From Prochlorococcus sp. AG-402-K22 (lineage in GTDB: Bacteria; Cyanobacteriota; Cyanobacteriia; PCC-6307; Cyanobiaceae), in contig QCIJ01000010.1 of assembly GCA_003216755.1 (NCBI GenBank), forward strand, positions 1-60,009: a stretch of DNA of 60,009 nt, given 5' to 3'. Below are positions 1-10,361 of the stretch, in pieces. The notes below the pieces were generated by a model, which was not told the origin of the DNA, did no database searches, and saw nothing but the letters and a program-made list of their open reading frames with translations. The position numbers and the translations under genes were made by a program. Positions within the stretch are counted from its first letter, which is position 1; each line of letters begins with the position of its first letter.

Positions 1-629
1 AAGGACTTCAAGAGGGTGTAAGAAATAGGGCACAGAAAAGACTTGTTAATGGTGAAGTAATAAAGGTAGAAGCACACCCTATTCCAGAGCATCCAAGGCC
101 AAGAAGGGTAGTTGGGAGAATGGCATTGGTTGGTGATGCAGCTGGTTATGTTACAAAAAGTTCTGGAGAGGGTATTTATTTTGCCGCAAAAAGCGGAAGA
201 ATGTGTGCTGAAGAAATTGTTGAAGCATCAAAAAATGGTCAAGTAATTCCATCAGAAAACGATTTAAAAAACTATCTTAAAAAATGGGATAAAAAATATG
301 GCACAACTTACAAGGTGCTAGAAATCCTTCAAAATATTTTCTACAGAAATGATTCTGCTAGAGAAGCCTTTGTTGAGATGTGTGATGACATGGATGTTCA
401 AAGACTTACTTTTGATAGTTACTTATACAAAAGAGTTGTCTCCATGAAACCATTACAGCAACTTAAAATTACAATGCTTACACTTGGTTCGATTTTAAGA
501 GGCAAAGCCCTAGCTCCTCTAAAATATAAACCCGTTGATAGTGCTGTTAGGGAAAATAAAGAAGTAGAAAAAATGTTAGAAAATTATTCAATAAAGGGAG
601 GAATTAAAGTTAAGAGTTCAAAAGTGTAA
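1..629 (+). CDS. chlP: Geranylgeranyl reductase, C-terminal part (5' end outside window)
   Basis: The open frame enters from the left edge (first full codon at 3). ChlP reduces the geranylgeranyl side chain to phytyl for chlorophyll and tocopherol synthesis, as a membrane-associated FAD enzyme. The visible stretch RMALVGDAAGYVTKSSGEGI is the second FAD-contacting motif (GDAAG) of this family, followed by the typical YFAAKSGRMCAEEI helix and an RGKALAPLKYKP-like tail. An internal ATG at 120 is not the real start because the frame and homology continue upstream of it. The 3' end overlaps the convergent glyS 3' end by 20 bp. Confidence 0.93.
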   Translation, partial: GLQEGVRNRAQKRLVNGEVIKVEAHPIPEHPRPRRVVGRMALVGDAAGYVTKSSGEGIYFAAKSGRMCAEEIVEASKNGQVIPSENDLKNYLKKWDKKYGTTYKVLEILQNIFYRNDSAREAFVEMCDDMDVQRLTFDSYLYKRVVSMKPLQQLKITMLTLGSILRGKALAPLKYKPVDSAVRENKEVEKMLENYSIKGGIKVKSSKV

Positions 630-2772
630 AGTCGGCTATTTTTAGAGAATAATTTCTAATTAAGCTCAACAAATTGAGTCTATTATTTCTTATTTTTAAA
701 TCCTCTGACATTATTAGGACCCCCTTTTCATTATCAAATAAATCCTCGATAGTGTTTACATTAATCTCAAACAAATTTAGAAGTTCCAAATAATTGCAAT
801 AACCTTCTGAAAAAAGTTTTTCTAATTCTCCAATAAATTCAAAAACTTTCAATTCACAATCTTTTTCAAAAAGTTTTGTGTTTACATAATCTCTTGTTGA
901 GAGAACGTCTCTTGAAAGATCGCTTTTATTTGCTAATTTGCTTACCCTAGTGATTACCTTCTGGATTTCAACAAAATTATCCTTTTCGTTAAAATTGATA
1001 ATAGATTTAATCCTATTTTTAAGATCAACAATATTCAATACTCTTTTTTGAGATAATTCATCAGAAGAGCAAACTGCCTTTATTAATTCTTTACTTAGTG
1101 ATATTTCTTCTAGATGACTAACAATTCTTTGAACTAAAAATTCATTTAAATCATTAAATACTGTTTCTCTTGAGAAGTTTAAATTCGGAAATACGAGTTT
1201 CCAAAAATCAATAAGTTCGTTGAATAATTTATCTAAAGGTAAATCAAGTTCATAATCCCAAATTATTTTAATCACTCCATTCAAATTTCTTCTTAAAGCA
1301 TAAGGATCAGATGATCCACTGGGACGTTTACCAGAAATAAATATACTTATTAAAGTTTCGACCTTATCTGCTATGGAAACTATTGCACCATATTTTGTGG
1401 AGGGCAAAGCATCTTTATAAAAAGAAGGTAAATAATGTTCAGCGACAGCCAAGCAAACATCCTCACTAAATCCCTCATATTTAAGATATTTACCACCCAT
1501 TATTCCTTGCAGCTCAGGGAATTCGAAAACAATTTCGCTACATAAGTCGTTTTTACAATATTTAGCAGCTTCTATTATTTTTTTTTCTTCTAAAGACTTA
1601 TCATTTAAAAATTTAAGAATTTTTTTAGTAACTTCCTTTATCCTTTCTACCCTCTGAAATATATTTCCAAGTCCTTTCAAATATGAAACAGATTTAAGCT
1701 TTTCATTTCTTTCGATTGAAGCAACTTTTTTGTCACTTTCTACGAAAAACTTTGCATCTGAAAACCTTGCCCTTAATACTTTCTCATTACCTTTGGCAAT
1801 ATTATTATTTGATTCTTCAAGACCATTTGAAATAACGCAGAAAGTTGTACTAATATTTTTTTCAGAGCTTAAATCTAGTTTAGAAAAACTTTCGTTTTTC
1901 AATAAAAGAGGAACGTATCTCTGATGATTTTTCATGACTGTTGAGAGAACTTCAACCGGAAGATCAAGAAATTCATCACTAAATTTGCCAATAATTAAGT
2001 CTGGCCATTCAACTAAATCAGTTAGTTCATTTAGTAGTCCTTCTGAAAGGTCAGGTTTCAGATTTAAAGATTTAGATGCCTGATTTATTAAACTTTCAAT
2101 TTTTTCTTTTCTTTCTTTTCGAATAGCTATTACTCTATTTTGTTTCAATAATTCAAAAAAATCATCAGGATTCTGAACTTCTAAAACTTCATTGATTAAC
2201 CTATGACTTTTTGTTTTATTACTTATTTTGATTTTTGGATCACATTCATCAAATTCAAAATCAAGAATTTCATCATTATAAATAGAGGCAATCCACCTAA
2301 TAGGTCTTGAGAATTTTATGTTCCCAGCCCCCCATTTCATAAATCGAGGGCCTTGAAGATTCTTTACTAATTTTGGGATAATCGAAGACAAATAAATTTT
2401 TGTTGATAGTCCTTTCTCAATTTTCTTTCCAAATACAAAATCACCTTTTTCTGTGTTTTTTATTTCTAGCTCACCTACATCTATATCTAAGCTATTAGCA
2501 AATCCTAAAGCAGCATTAGTAGGACATCCATTTAAATAAGCTGAATTTGCTTTAGGCCCTTTTCTTTCTATTATTTTATCTTCTGCATAATCAACTAAAC
2601 CTTCGAGAAGTAGAACTATCCTCCTTGGTGTCGAGGTAACAACTATATATTCGAATTTGATTAACTTTTTATCCAATTCAAATTCCATTAGAGATTTAAA
2701 TTGCTCTAGAACAGAATGAGAAAATTTTGCGGGCAACTCTTCTGTTCCTATCTCAAGTAAATATTTAGACAA
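610..2772 (-). CDS. glyS: Glycyl-tRNA synthetase beta subunit
   Basis: 720 residues, the normal size of the bacterial GlyRS beta chain, which acts with GlyQ as an alpha2beta2 enzyme charging tRNA-Gly. The N-terminus MSKYLLEIGTEELPAKF is the family signature (LLEIGTEELP). The central HD-like region has LAVAEHYLPSFYKDALP and the SGKRPSGSSDPYALRR motif that marks this subunit. The C-terminal part is the anticodon-binding-like region. The ATG start sits about 80 bp from the divergent sulfite reductase start, so the two share a short promoter region. glyQ is not in the window; subunits are often unlinked in cyanobacteria. Confidence 0.96.
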   Translation of the reverse strand: MSKYLLEIGTEELPAKFSHSVLEQFKSLMEFELDKKLIKFEYIVVTSTPRRIVLLLEGLVDYAEDKIIERKGPKANSAYLNGCPTNAALGFANSLDIDVGELEIKNTEKGDFVFGKKIEKGLSTKIYLSSIIPKLVKNLQGPRFMKWGAGNIKFSRPIRWIASIYNDEILDFEFDECDPKIKISNKTKSHRLINEVLEVQNPDDFFELLKQNRVIAIRKERKEKIESLINQASKSLNLKPDLSEGLLNELTDLVEWPDLIIGKFSDEFLDLPVEVLSTVMKNHQRYVPLLLKNESFSKLDLSSEKNISTTFCVISNGLEESNNNIAKGNEKVLRARFSDAKFFVESDKKVASIERNEKLKSVSYLKGLGNIFQRVERIKEVTKKILKFLNDKSLEEKKIIEAAKYCKNDLCSEIVFEFPELQGIMGGKYLKYEGFSEDVCLAVAEHYLPSFYKDALPSTKYGAIVSIADKVETLISIFISGKRPSGSSDPYALRRNLNGVIKIIWDYELDLPLDKLFNELIDFWKLVFPNLNFSRETVFNDLNEFLVQRIVSHLEEISLSKELIKAVCSSDELSQKRVLNIVDLKNRIKSIINFNEKDNFVEIQKVITRVSKLANKSDLSRDVLSTRDYVNTKLFEKDCELKVFEFIGELEKLFSEGYCNYLELLNLFEINVNTIEDLFDNEKGVLIMSEDLKIRNNRLNLLSLIRNYSLKIADFTLLNS

Positions 2773-2850
2773 GAAAAAAATATGACTTCACTTACTATAA
2801 TTTACTACCAGTTAAATAAGCTTTTCGCTAATGTATAAAAAGAGATATGT

Positions 2851-4647
2851 TTGGGTCCTTTGATCAAGGTTGAGAAAGTAAAAAAGAAAAAAGATTCCGC
2901 AAAGGAAGAGACTGTTTGTTTAGCAAATGGACTAGAAGTTTCTAAATTTGAAAATTTTAAAAAAAGTAGTCAATTCCTTAAGGAACCACTTGCTACGGAA
3001 TTAGTCAATGAAAGTGATCATTTTACTAATGATGCAGTTCAGTTATTAAAATTTCATGGTAGTTATCAACAAGATAACAGGGAAAATAGAAGGCCGGGCA
3101 AAAGTAAAGATTGGCAAATGATGCTTAGGTTAAGAAATCCGGGCGGTGAAGTCCCTGGGAAATTATTTTTAGCATTAGATGAATTATCTGACAAACTAGG
3201 TAATGGAACACTTAGGGCCACTACAAGACAAGCCTTTCAAATGCATGGAATTAGAAAGGAGAACCTAAAGGAAGTAATTCAAACAATAGTAAATTCAATG
3301 GGCTCCACATTAGCTGCATGTGGAGACATAAATAGAAACGTTATGGCCCCTGCGGCTCCATTTGATTCGCCAGACTATAATATTGCAAGAGCATTGGCAA
3401 AAAAAGTTGCAGATCTTCTCACCCCAATGGCTGGCCAAGGCACTTTTTTAGAGCTTTGGGCTGATGGAGATTTAGAGTACACCATAAAGCCTGACAAAGA
3501 TATTGAAGAAATTAGGAAGCTCCAATTCAAAGATAATGTTTTTAGTGGGATAAAAGATGAGCCTCTTTATGGTTCAACTTATTTACCGAGAAAATTCAAA
3601 TGTGCCGTGACAGTTCCTGGGGACAATTCTGTTGATCTTCTTACTAATGACATAGGAATAGTTGCCTTTACTTCTAAAGATGGAAACTTAGAAGGGTGCA
3701 ACTTCTATGTTGGAGGTGGTATGGGCCGCACACATAATAATGAGGAGACCTTTGCCAGAATTGCAGATCCACTTGGATATGTTGAAGAACCTGATGTTTA
3801 TGAATTAATACAAAGCATTGTGTCTGTTCAAAGAGATTATGGTGATAGAAAATCAAGAAAAAATTCGAGAATGAAATATCTTCTTCATAGAAAAGGTATT
3901 AAATGGTTCATAAAGATACTTTCTGATAAGTATTTCAAAAAAGAAATTAAAAAAATTAGAAAAGAACCTGATAAGGTTCTCATTGATTACCTAGGTTGGC
4001 ATAAACAAAATAAAACCTCCCATTTCGTAGGTTTACCATTATTATCAGGGAGATTATCTGGAGAGAAGAAGAATACCATCACAAATATTGTTAAAAAATA
4101 TAATTTAGATTTAAGACTCACACCTAATCAAGACATTTTACTTTGTAATGTCGCAAATAAAAACAAAGGTGAAATTCAAAAATCTCTATCAAAAATTGGA
4201 TACGAAAATTTAGAAAACATTAATGAAATACAAAGACACGCTTTAGCTTGTCCTGCTTTACCACTTTGTGGTCTTGCAATGACTGAAGCAGAAAGAATAT
4301 TACCTGATGTACTAAAAAGGATTGAAAATTTACTATTAGATCTAAAAATACAAAAGACAATATTATTCAGAATGACAGGATGTCCGAATGGATGTACCAG
4401 GCCTTATATGGCCGAATTAGCACTTGTTGGAAGTGGGCAAAACAAATACCAATTATGGTTGGGGGGAAGTAAAAATCTACAAAGGCTTGCTAAACCATTT
4501 TTACAAAGAATGGAACTTAACGATTTAGAAAAAACTCTTCAACCATTATTTGATAATTGGAAGAGTAATTTAGATTTGGATTTCGGAGATTTTATAAATA
4601 CTCAAGATGAAAATTATATATTGAATTTACTAAATGAAAATCAATAG
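2851..4647 (+). CDS. sir: Ferredoxin-sulfite reductase
   Basis: 598 residues. It would reduce sulfite to sulfide with electrons from ferredoxin, using siroheme and a [4Fe-4S] cluster. The cluster ligands are visible as CPALPLCG (C-x5-C) and GCPNGC (C-x3-C) in the C-terminal half. The N-terminal half has the NIR/SIR ferredoxin-like repeat with LRATTRQAFQMHG and the substrate-side CGDINRNVMAPAAPF. CGDINRN points to sulfite rather than nitrite reductase. The start is a TTG (2851). An ATG at 2847 is in another frame and closes after 8 codons. The residues before CLANGLEVSKFENF are lysine-rich and poorly defined, so the exact start is uncertain. Confidence 0.93.
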   Translation: MGPLIKVEKVKKKKDSAKEETVCLANGLEVSKFENFKKSSQFLKEPLATELVNESDHFTNDAVQLLKFHGSYQQDNRENRRPGKSKDWQMMLRLRNPGGEVPGKLFLALDELSDKLGNGTLRATTRQAFQMHGIRKENLKEVIQTIVNSMGSTLAACGDINRNVMAPAAPFDSPDYNIARALAKKVADLLTPMAGQGTFLELWADGDLEYTIKPDKDIEEIRKLQFKDNVFSGIKDEPLYGSTYLPRKFKCAVTVPGDNSVDLLTNDIGIVAFTSKDGNLEGCNFYVGGGMGRTHNNEETFARIADPLGYVEEPDVYELIQSIVSVQRDYGDRKSRKNSRMKYLLHRKGIKWFIKILSDKYFKKEIKKIRKEPDKVLIDYLGWHKQNKTSHFVGLPLLSGRLSGEKKNTITNIVKKYNLDLRLTPNQDILLCNVANKNKGEIQKSLSKIGYENLENINEIQRHALACPALPLCGLAMTEAERILPDVLKRIENLLLDLKIQKTILFRMTGCPNGCTRPYMAELALVGSGQNKYQLWLGGSKNLQRLAKPFLQRMELNDLEKTLQPLFDNWKSNLDLDFGDFINTQDENYILNLLNENQ

Positions 4648-4650
4648 AAT

Positions 4651-5334
4651 TTAAATTTTTCCATAAAGGGCATTTGCTTTTTTATTTTTCCAAGCCCATA
4701 ATTGATCACCATAACTAAAATGCCACCATTCATTAGGATGTTGAGCAAATCCGAATTTAGTCATAATTTCCCTTAATAAATTTCTTCTACTATTCCAAAT
4801 AATTGCTCCTTCATTCTTTATGTTTGCATAAAAATAAGGATTTGAGGTCTCATCCATTTGATCAACCATGCTTCCCATGTCAACAATATTTCCGTCTTTA
4901 TCTGATAAACAAACATCCAATGCACCCCCAGTTGAATGAGGGGGGGGATACCTAGTGTCATAAGAAGGATAAGCCCAAAATTTTTCAACTTTTTTTAAAA
5001 TGGATGAATAAGATTTTATATTTTCAAAAGAAATATCAATATCGGATTTTTCACACTCTAATAAAAATGCTCTTTTAAACATAAATTCCTGGACTTCTAA
5101 AGGTCGCCAACTGTCATAAATTAAAAGGTTAAATCTACTCTTTGATATCAAATAATCATTTACTTTTACTAATCTATTTACAACCTCCTCTCTTAATTTC
5201 CAAATAGAAGTTTTATCTTTGTAAGGCGCTCCTAAAATAGAGTAAGGATGGGGATCTAAAAACTTTAGGCAGCTAGGTATAGCTATTAATTTATCTCCAT
5301 TATCTTTAATTGGTATATTATTCCAAATTTTCAA
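4651..5334 (-). CDS. VanX/DdpX-type D-alanyl-D-alanine dipeptidase (peptidase M15D)
   Basis: 227 residues, the usual size for M15D zinc dipeptidases, which cleave D-Ala-D-Ala in peptidoglycan turnover. Visible motifs: YDSWRPLEVQ (substrate-side Arg), PPPHSTGGALDVCL (the SxHxxGxAxD zinc motif with its His and Asp) and EWWHFSYGDQLWA (catalytic Glu and third zinc His, ExWH). No signal peptide is visible, so it is probably cytoplasmic, like VanX and DdpX. It runs convergently to sir with 3 bp between stop codons. A role in cell-wall recycling rather than vancomycin resistance is inferred, because there are no vanH or vanA genes nearby. Confidence 0.85.
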   Translation of the reverse strand: MKIWNNIPIKDNGDKLIAIPSCLKFLDPHPYSILGAPYKDKTSIWKLREEVVNRLVKVNDYLISKSRFNLLIYDSWRPLEVQEFMFKRAFLLECEKSDIDISFENIKSYSSILKKVEKFWAYPSYDTRYPPPHSTGGALDVCLSDKDGNIVDMGSMVDQMDETSNPYFYANIKNEGAIIWNSRRNLLREIMTKFGFAQHPNEWWHFSYGDQLWAWKNKKANALYGKI

Positions 5335-5391
5335 TTGAAATTTGCAATTGATTTATAGTTGCATATATATCAAAAATTACAATGATAGTTT

Positions 5392-7848
5392 TCAATTTAA
5401 AAAATCATGAATGAATTTATTATCAGAATTATCAATAAGTATATTCCTTAAAACAATATTTTCTTTTAAATCAGGATCATCACTAACAATCTTAATAGCC
5501 TCTTCACGAGCCTTATCAATAAGAAATTTATTGTTAGGTAAATTGTCCAGTACAAAATCAGGTAATCCGGATTGTCTATATCCTAAAATCTGGCCTGGTC
5601 CTCTAAGCTCCAAGTCTTTTTCAGCAATATAAAAGCCATCATTAGATTTTTGCAAAACACAAAGTCGTTTATTTTCTAATCCATTTTTATCGGGGGTTAC
5701 CAGATAACAAAAAGATTTTGTTGATCCTCTACCAACTCTCCCCCTTAATTGATGCAGCTGGGACAATCCAAATCTGTCCGAATTATAAATAATCATAATT
5801 GTGGCGTTAGGCACATCAATGCCAACCTCAATTACTGTGGTTGAAACCAATATATTAATTTCATTCTTTAAAAAAGAATTAATTACTTCATTCTTTTCTT
5901 GTGAACTTAATTTGCCATGTAATAATCCAACTTTTTTGTTAAAAAAGACCTCTTCTGATAAATGTTTGAATGTTTTCTTTGCAGAGCTTAAATTCATTTT
6001 TTCTGAATCTTCTATAAGTGGCAAAATCACATAAGCTTGCTTTCCCTTATTGATCTCATCTTCAACAATCTTAAACAAGTTAGTTAAATCATCTTCTGAA
6101 ATTATTTTTGTTGTTATGGGAACTCTCCCAGGAGGGAGTTCTGTAATTTGACTCACATCTAAATCACCATAAATAGAAAGCGCAAGAGTTCTTGGAATTG
6201 GTGTTGCTGTCATTGATAACAAGTTAGTATTTTCTCCTTTATTTAGTAATCTATTTCTTTGAGTAACTCCAAATCTATGTTGTTCATCAATTACGACCAT
6301 ACCTAATGCATTAAAGATGACTTTATCCTCAAATAATGCATGAGTACCTACGAGGATATCAACTAATCCATTGTTCAAATTAGAGAAAATTTCTTTTCTC
6401 TTTTTTTGAGGAGTATTCCCAGTAAGTAGTTCAACAGAAACAAAAAGGGGATTCAAATATTTTAATAAATTTTTATAATGCTGTTCTGCCAATACCTCAG
6501 TTGGGACCATAAATGCACCTTGCAGGTTTTTTTCAATGACAATTAAAAGAGACGCTATTGCAATTATGGTTTTACCGCTTCCCACATCTCCCTGAAGCAA
6601 TCTAGACATTGGTAAGGGATTAGATAAATCTTTCTTAATTTCATCTAAAACATTTTCTTGAGATTTTGTTAATTCAAAAGGAAAAGTATTTAAAAATTCT
6701 TTTAATAAAGATTTCTTTTGAGGTAATTGTTGGGAAGTTACATTTCTATTCGTCTTTCTTTTTCTAAGTAGGAACTTTATTTGAAGTAGGAATAACTCAT
6801 CAAAAACCAAACGTTTTTTTGACTCAATAAGTGCCTGTTGAGTTGGTGGGAAATGAATATTAATCAACGATTCTCCTTTTGATAATAAAGATAATGAATC
6901 AATTTGCTTTTTATTTAAAATTTCTGGATATTGCTTTGCATAAATTATTACCTTTTTCATAAGTTTTATAAAACTTATATTTGATAATGCTTCCCCTAAT
7001 GAATACAAGGGTAATATTTTGCCTGAGAAATTAAAATTATCATTGTTATCCTTAAGAATTTCAATCTGCGGATCTACAAAAGTTTTACCATAATCTGTCA
7101 ATTTAACCTTACCGGAAATTGCTAATTTGGTTCCAGAGGTATACAAAGATTTTTGAGATGTGAAGAAGGAGTAAGATCTAAATCTTCTTCCTAAAAAAAA
7201 TTTTGTAACCTTTATTGAAGACGTTTCATCAGAAACTACAATATTCATTATTGATAAATTACTATTTTTTTTACTCTTATAAATATAAAATCTTTTAACG
7301 TTTGCGATGCACGTGTATAAATTATCTGGTTTTAAATTTATTATCTTGACTCTATTCGTATAGTCTAGATATGTTCGTGGGAAATAATTAATTAGATCTT
7401 TTATATGAAATATCCCTAATTCATTAAGCTTATTTTTATAAACTTTTCCTACATTTTTTATTAATGAAATATCTGAATCAAAAGACAAACTTGAATCAGC
7501 TTTATTTATAAAAACATTATTAGAAATATTATTAGAACTTTCTATTTCTAGAGTTTTTCCTAGTTTATAAAGATTTTTTCTTGTATCTATAATTAACCTT
7601 TTTCTTTGATTTTCATCTAATTTATTATATTCATTATATTTTTTAGAAAATTCATAAAATATCCTTAAATATTCGTCTGAGAGATTTAGATTATCTAGTT
7701 TTTTTAATGATTCATGCAAATAATCATTAAAATATTTTTCTCTTCCTAAAGTATTAATAAATTTGTTTTCAGTTTCAATAGTAAGAGATTTTTGAAGAGG
7801 TCTTATCCAATCTTTAATTAATTTATTATTATTACCGCTAATAGTCAC
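5392..7848 (-). CDS. recG: ATP-dependent DNA helicase RecG
   Basis: 818 residues. RecG reverses stalled replication forks and branch-migrates junctions. The N-terminal 130 residues are a cyanobacterial-style extension; then come the KVYKNKLNELGI helix-hairpin-like element and OB wedge domain. The helicase core has Walker A LQGDVGSGKTI, DEQH box VVIDEQHRFGV, SMTATPIPRTLALS, TTVIEVGIDVPNAT and QLRGRVGRG. The C-terminal PGQILGYRQSGLPDF is typical of RecG. It is co-directional with the next gene upstream (7871-8947), 22 bp apart, in a tsf-hypothetical-recG arrangement. Confidence 0.96.
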   Translation of the reverse strand: MTISGNNNKLIKDWIRPLQKSLTIETENKFINTLGREKYFNDYLHESLKKLDNLNLSDEYLRIFYEFSKKYNEYNKLDENQRKRLIIDTRKNLYKLGKTLEIESSNNISNNVFINKADSSLSFDSDISLIKNVGKVYKNKLNELGIFHIKDLINYFPRTYLDYTNRVKIINLKPDNLYTCIANVKRFYIYKSKKNSNLSIMNIVVSDETSSIKVTKFFLGRRFRSYSFFTSQKSLYTSGTKLAISGKVKLTDYGKTFVDPQIEILKDNNDNFNFSGKILPLYSLGEALSNISFIKLMKKVIIYAKQYPEILNKKQIDSLSLLSKGESLINIHFPPTQQALIESKKRLVFDELFLLQIKFLLRKRKTNRNVTSQQLPQKKSLLKEFLNTFPFELTKSQENVLDEIKKDLSNPLPMSRLLQGDVGSGKTIIAIASLLIVIEKNLQGAFMVPTEVLAEQHYKNLLKYLNPLFVSVELLTGNTPQKKRKEIFSNLNNGLVDILVGTHALFEDKVIFNALGMVVIDEQHRFGVTQRNRLLNKGENTNLLSMTATPIPRTLALSIYGDLDVSQITELPPGRVPITTKIISEDDLTNLFKIVEDEINKGKQAYVILPLIEDSEKMNLSSAKKTFKHLSEEVFFNKKVGLLHGKLSSQEKNEVINSFLKNEINILVSTTVIEVGIDVPNATIMIIYNSDRFGLSQLHQLRGRVGRGSTKSFCYLVTPDKNGLENKRLCVLQKSNDGFYIAEKDLELRGPGQILGYRQSGLPDFVLDNLPNNKFLIDKAREEAIKIVSDDPDLKENIVLRNILIDNSDNKFIHDFLN

Positions 7849-7870
7849 ATTTGAAAAAAGATTTATTTTT

Positions 7871-8947
7871 TCAACGTATCTTATTCAAAGTTATTTCTTT
7901 TTGCCTCCAATATGTCTCTTTTTTAATCAAACGCTGAAATTGATTTTTTAGCTCATTTATTTTGTTCCTTTGAATAGAAAGATTTAAATTTTTAAACTCT
8001 AACTCAACAGTAGATATATTGAAGAAAATAATGCTTGAAAAATTATTGCCGATTAATGATGACCGATTTAAGTTTAATTCGAAATTAATAACAAAAGGAT
8101 ATGGATGTTTTATCATAAAATTTTTGCCTACTAAGTAATCAAAGGAATCTTTAGATATCATCTTTTTTATTAGATTTGCCTTGAATAATTCTTGGTTAAT
8201 ATTATATGAAAGATTCATTAGTAAATTTTCCAATGACTTGTCTATTAAATCAAAATTATTAAGAATTTGATTTTTTGGTAAATTATCCATTTGATTGATA
8301 TTTTCTTTTTCTTGATTTCTTAGTTTCTCCACCTTTTCTTCTCCTATTAATTCAATTAAGGAGGAAATAAATTGTTTTTCAACTCCTAAATTTTCAAAAA
8401 TATTGTTTTTAGATAAATAATTATTATGGTGGTTATTATCTAAATCAATTGATACGAATCTCTCATGATTATGAGCTTGATAATATTCAGAAGTATTTGA
8501 AAAGTCTTCAGTAATCTCGAACTGAGTGGGTTCTTTTAATTGAAAACCATCTTCATATTGAAATTTTTCTTTTTGATCATCCTTTATTTTTGTGGAACTA
8601 TCAAAAATAGTAAAATTGTTTTCCTTATTTATATTTTTTTCAATTTCATTTATCTTTAATTGTTCTACTGTTAAAAAGGGTAAATTTTTAAATATTAATT
8701 TACTTATTTTTTTTTCAAAAAGACTATAGAATTCATTCTCATTTAAGAAATTATCCTTAATTGTTGGATAACTATATATTTGATTAAGGCCTTTTTCTAC
8801 AGAGATGAAAAGTAGATCTCTTACTAGATTAAGATAAAGTTCATATTCCCTATAGATATTTCTAGTTAATATTCTTTTTTGTGTGTCTGCTCTCTCTAAT
8901 TGAGAATTAATTTTATCTATATCAATGTAATTATTGAAATTATTCAA
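7871..8947 (-). CDS. Conserved hypothetical protein between tsf and recG
   Basis: Not recognised. The protein is Asn- and Lys-rich with a helical N-terminal third (QLERADTQKRILTRNIYREYELYLNLVRDLLF) and a C-terminal part ending in NELKNQFQRLIKKETYWRQKE. The longest frame starts at an ATG at 9016, but its first 23 residues would be read out of frame from the end of tsf. A TTG at 8947, 5 bases past the tsf stop, gives a cleaner start (MNNFNNYIDIDKINSQLE) and is used here. Its position suggests transcription from the rpsB-tsf promoter. No signal peptide or membrane segment is seen. Confidence 0.7.
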   Translation of the reverse strand: MNNFNNYIDIDKINSQLERADTQKRILTRNIYREYELYLNLVRDLLFISVEKGLNQIYSYPTIKDNFLNENEFYSLFEKKISKLIFKNLPFLTVEQLKINEIEKNINKENNFTIFDSSTKIKDDQKEKFQYEDGFQLKEPTQFEITEDFSNTSEYYQAHNHERFVSIDLDNNHHNNYLSKNNIFENLGVEKQFISSLIELIGEEKVEKLRNQEKENINQMDNLPKNQILNNFDLIDKSLENLLMNLSYNINQELFKANLIKKMISKDSFDYLVGKNFMIKHPYPFVINFELNLNRSSLIGNNFSSIIFFNISTVELEFKNLNLSIQRNKINELKNQFQRLIKKETYWRQKEITLNKIR

Positions 8948-8951
8948 GTTA

Positions 8952-9608
8952 CTAGTTTGTTTGCATTGATGCGACCTCTTCAGCAAAGTCCATCTGATTT
9001 TTTTCGATACCTTCACCCAATGTATATCTTGTAAAGCGTCTTACTTTGATATTTTCACCAATTTTTGCCGCTGCTTGTTTAACAAGATCCTCAACTGTTA
9101 GAGAACTATCTTTAATGTAGGGTTGTGAAAGCAAAACAAGCTCGTTAAGTCTTTTTGCTATTCTCCCTTCAACTATTTTTTCTTTAATTTGTTCTGGTTT
9201 TCCAGATAAATCATCCCTACCCATTTCAATCTGCTTTTCTTTTTCCACAACATCTTCTGGTATTTCATCAATTGATACATACTCAACATTTGGGCATGCT
9301 GCTACTTGCATTGAGACATCCTTCAACAGAGATTGGAATATATCACCTCTAGCAACGAAATCAGTTTCACAATTTAACTCTAGTAAAACTCCGACTCTTG
9401 ATCCAGTATGAATATAACTACCAATTGCCCCTTCAGCCGCTACTCTTCCCGATTTCTTTTCAGCACTAGCTATACCTTTCTTTCTTAACCATTCCAAAGC
9501 TTTATCTAAATTTCCTTCAGTTTCATTAAGTGCTTTTTTGCAGTCCATCATTCCTGCGCCAGTTTTGTCTCTAAGATCTTTTACTAGTTTTGCTGTAATT
9601 TTTCCCAT
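8952..9608 (-). CDS. tsf: Translation elongation factor Ts
   Basis: 218 residues, the short form typical of cyanobacteria. EF-Ts is the nucleotide exchange factor for EF-Tu. The N-terminal UBA-like domain reads [21 protein letters not shown], and the EF-Tu-contacting [10 protein letters not shown] motif follows near residue 80. It lies 44 bp downstream of rpsB on the same strand, the standard rpsB-tsf operon, so S2 leader regulation at rpsB would also reach this gene. Confidence 0.97.
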   Translation of the reverse strand: MGKITAKLVKDLRDKTGAGMMDCKKALNETEGNLDKALEWLRKKGIASAEKKSGRVAAEGAIGSYIHTGSRVGVLLELNCETDFVARGDIFQSLLKDVSMQVAACPNVEYVSIDEIPEDVVEKEKQIEMGRDDLSGKPEQIKEKIVEGRIAKRLNELVLLSQPYIKDSSLTVEDLVKQAAAKIGENIKVRRFTRYTLGEGIEKNQMDFAEEVASMQTN

Positions 9609-9652
9609 TTGAAGTAATAAAAAATAGTGAATAGTAAGTTTTAAATTGGAAT

Positions 9653-10357
9653 TTAATTTTTTCTTTCGGGATTAGAGCCCTTTCTACCCTCATTTATGGC
9701 ATCTGCAAGTCTTCCTAAAATAAGTTGCACAGATCTAACGGCATCATCGTTACAAGGAATTGGAACTTCACACAAATCCGGATCGCAATTTGTATCCAAC
9801 ATTGATACTAATGAGATATCTAATTTTCTAGCTTCTAACACTGCATTAGATTCTCTTCTCTGATCAACCAATACAACTACATCTGGTAATCTTCTCATAC
9901 CCTTAAGTCCACCTAAGTATTTTTGTAATCTTTCAAGTTCTCTCCTTAATACTGCAGCTTCTTTTTTAGGCCTCATTGCTATTGAACCACTACTTTCCAT
10001 TCTTTCTAGATCCTTTAATCTTTCAATCCTAGCTTTCATTGTTGTCCAATTAGTCAACATCCCTCCAAGCCATCTTTGATTTACATATGCAGCACCACAG
10101 CGTGTAGCTTCCTGAGCTACTACATCTGATGCTTGTTTTTTTGTCCCGACAAATAGGAAACGTTTACCGCTTTTTGCAGCGTTTCTCGTCCATTTATATG
10201 CATTGTTCATACACAATGCTGTTTTCACAAGATCAATAATATGAATTCCATTTCTCGCGCAATATATATACTTAGACATCTTGGGATTCCAACGTCTAGT
10301 TTGATGCCCGAAGTGAGCACCAGCTTCCATCATTTCTGATAGTGATACAACAGCCAT
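9653..10357 (-). CDS. rpsB: 30S ribosomal protein S2
   Basis: 234 residues, normal for S2. It begins with [24 protein letters not shown] (the AGxHFGHQTxRWNPKM signature), followed by [11 protein letters not shown] and [14 protein letters not shown]. The C-terminal [19 protein letters not shown] is also conserved. It is the first gene of the rpsB-tsf operon. Its 5' leader holds a strongly structured element (10362-10433), and no ordinary Shine-Dalgarno lies directly before the ATG: the 12 bases upstream read CCUUUUUUAAUU on the mRNA. A GGAGG occurs about 22-27 nt upstream, inside the structured element. Confidence 0.97.
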   Translation of the reverse strand: MAVVSLSEMMEAGAHFGHQTRRWNPKMSKYIYCARNGIHIIDLVKTALCMNNAYKWTRNAAKSGKRFLFVGTKKQASDVVAQEATRCGAAYVNQRWLGGMLTNWTTMKARIERLKDLERMESSGSIAMRPKKEAAVLRRELERLQKYLGGLKGMRRLPDVVVLVDQRRESNAVLEARKLDISLVSMLDTNCDPDLCEVPIPCNDDAVRSVQLILGRLADAINEGRKGSNPERKN

Positions 10358-10361
10358 AATT

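Noticed and set aside
1730..1924. 64-codon plus-strand frame inside glyS
   Set aside because: Shadow of glyS; AT-rich composition without family features.
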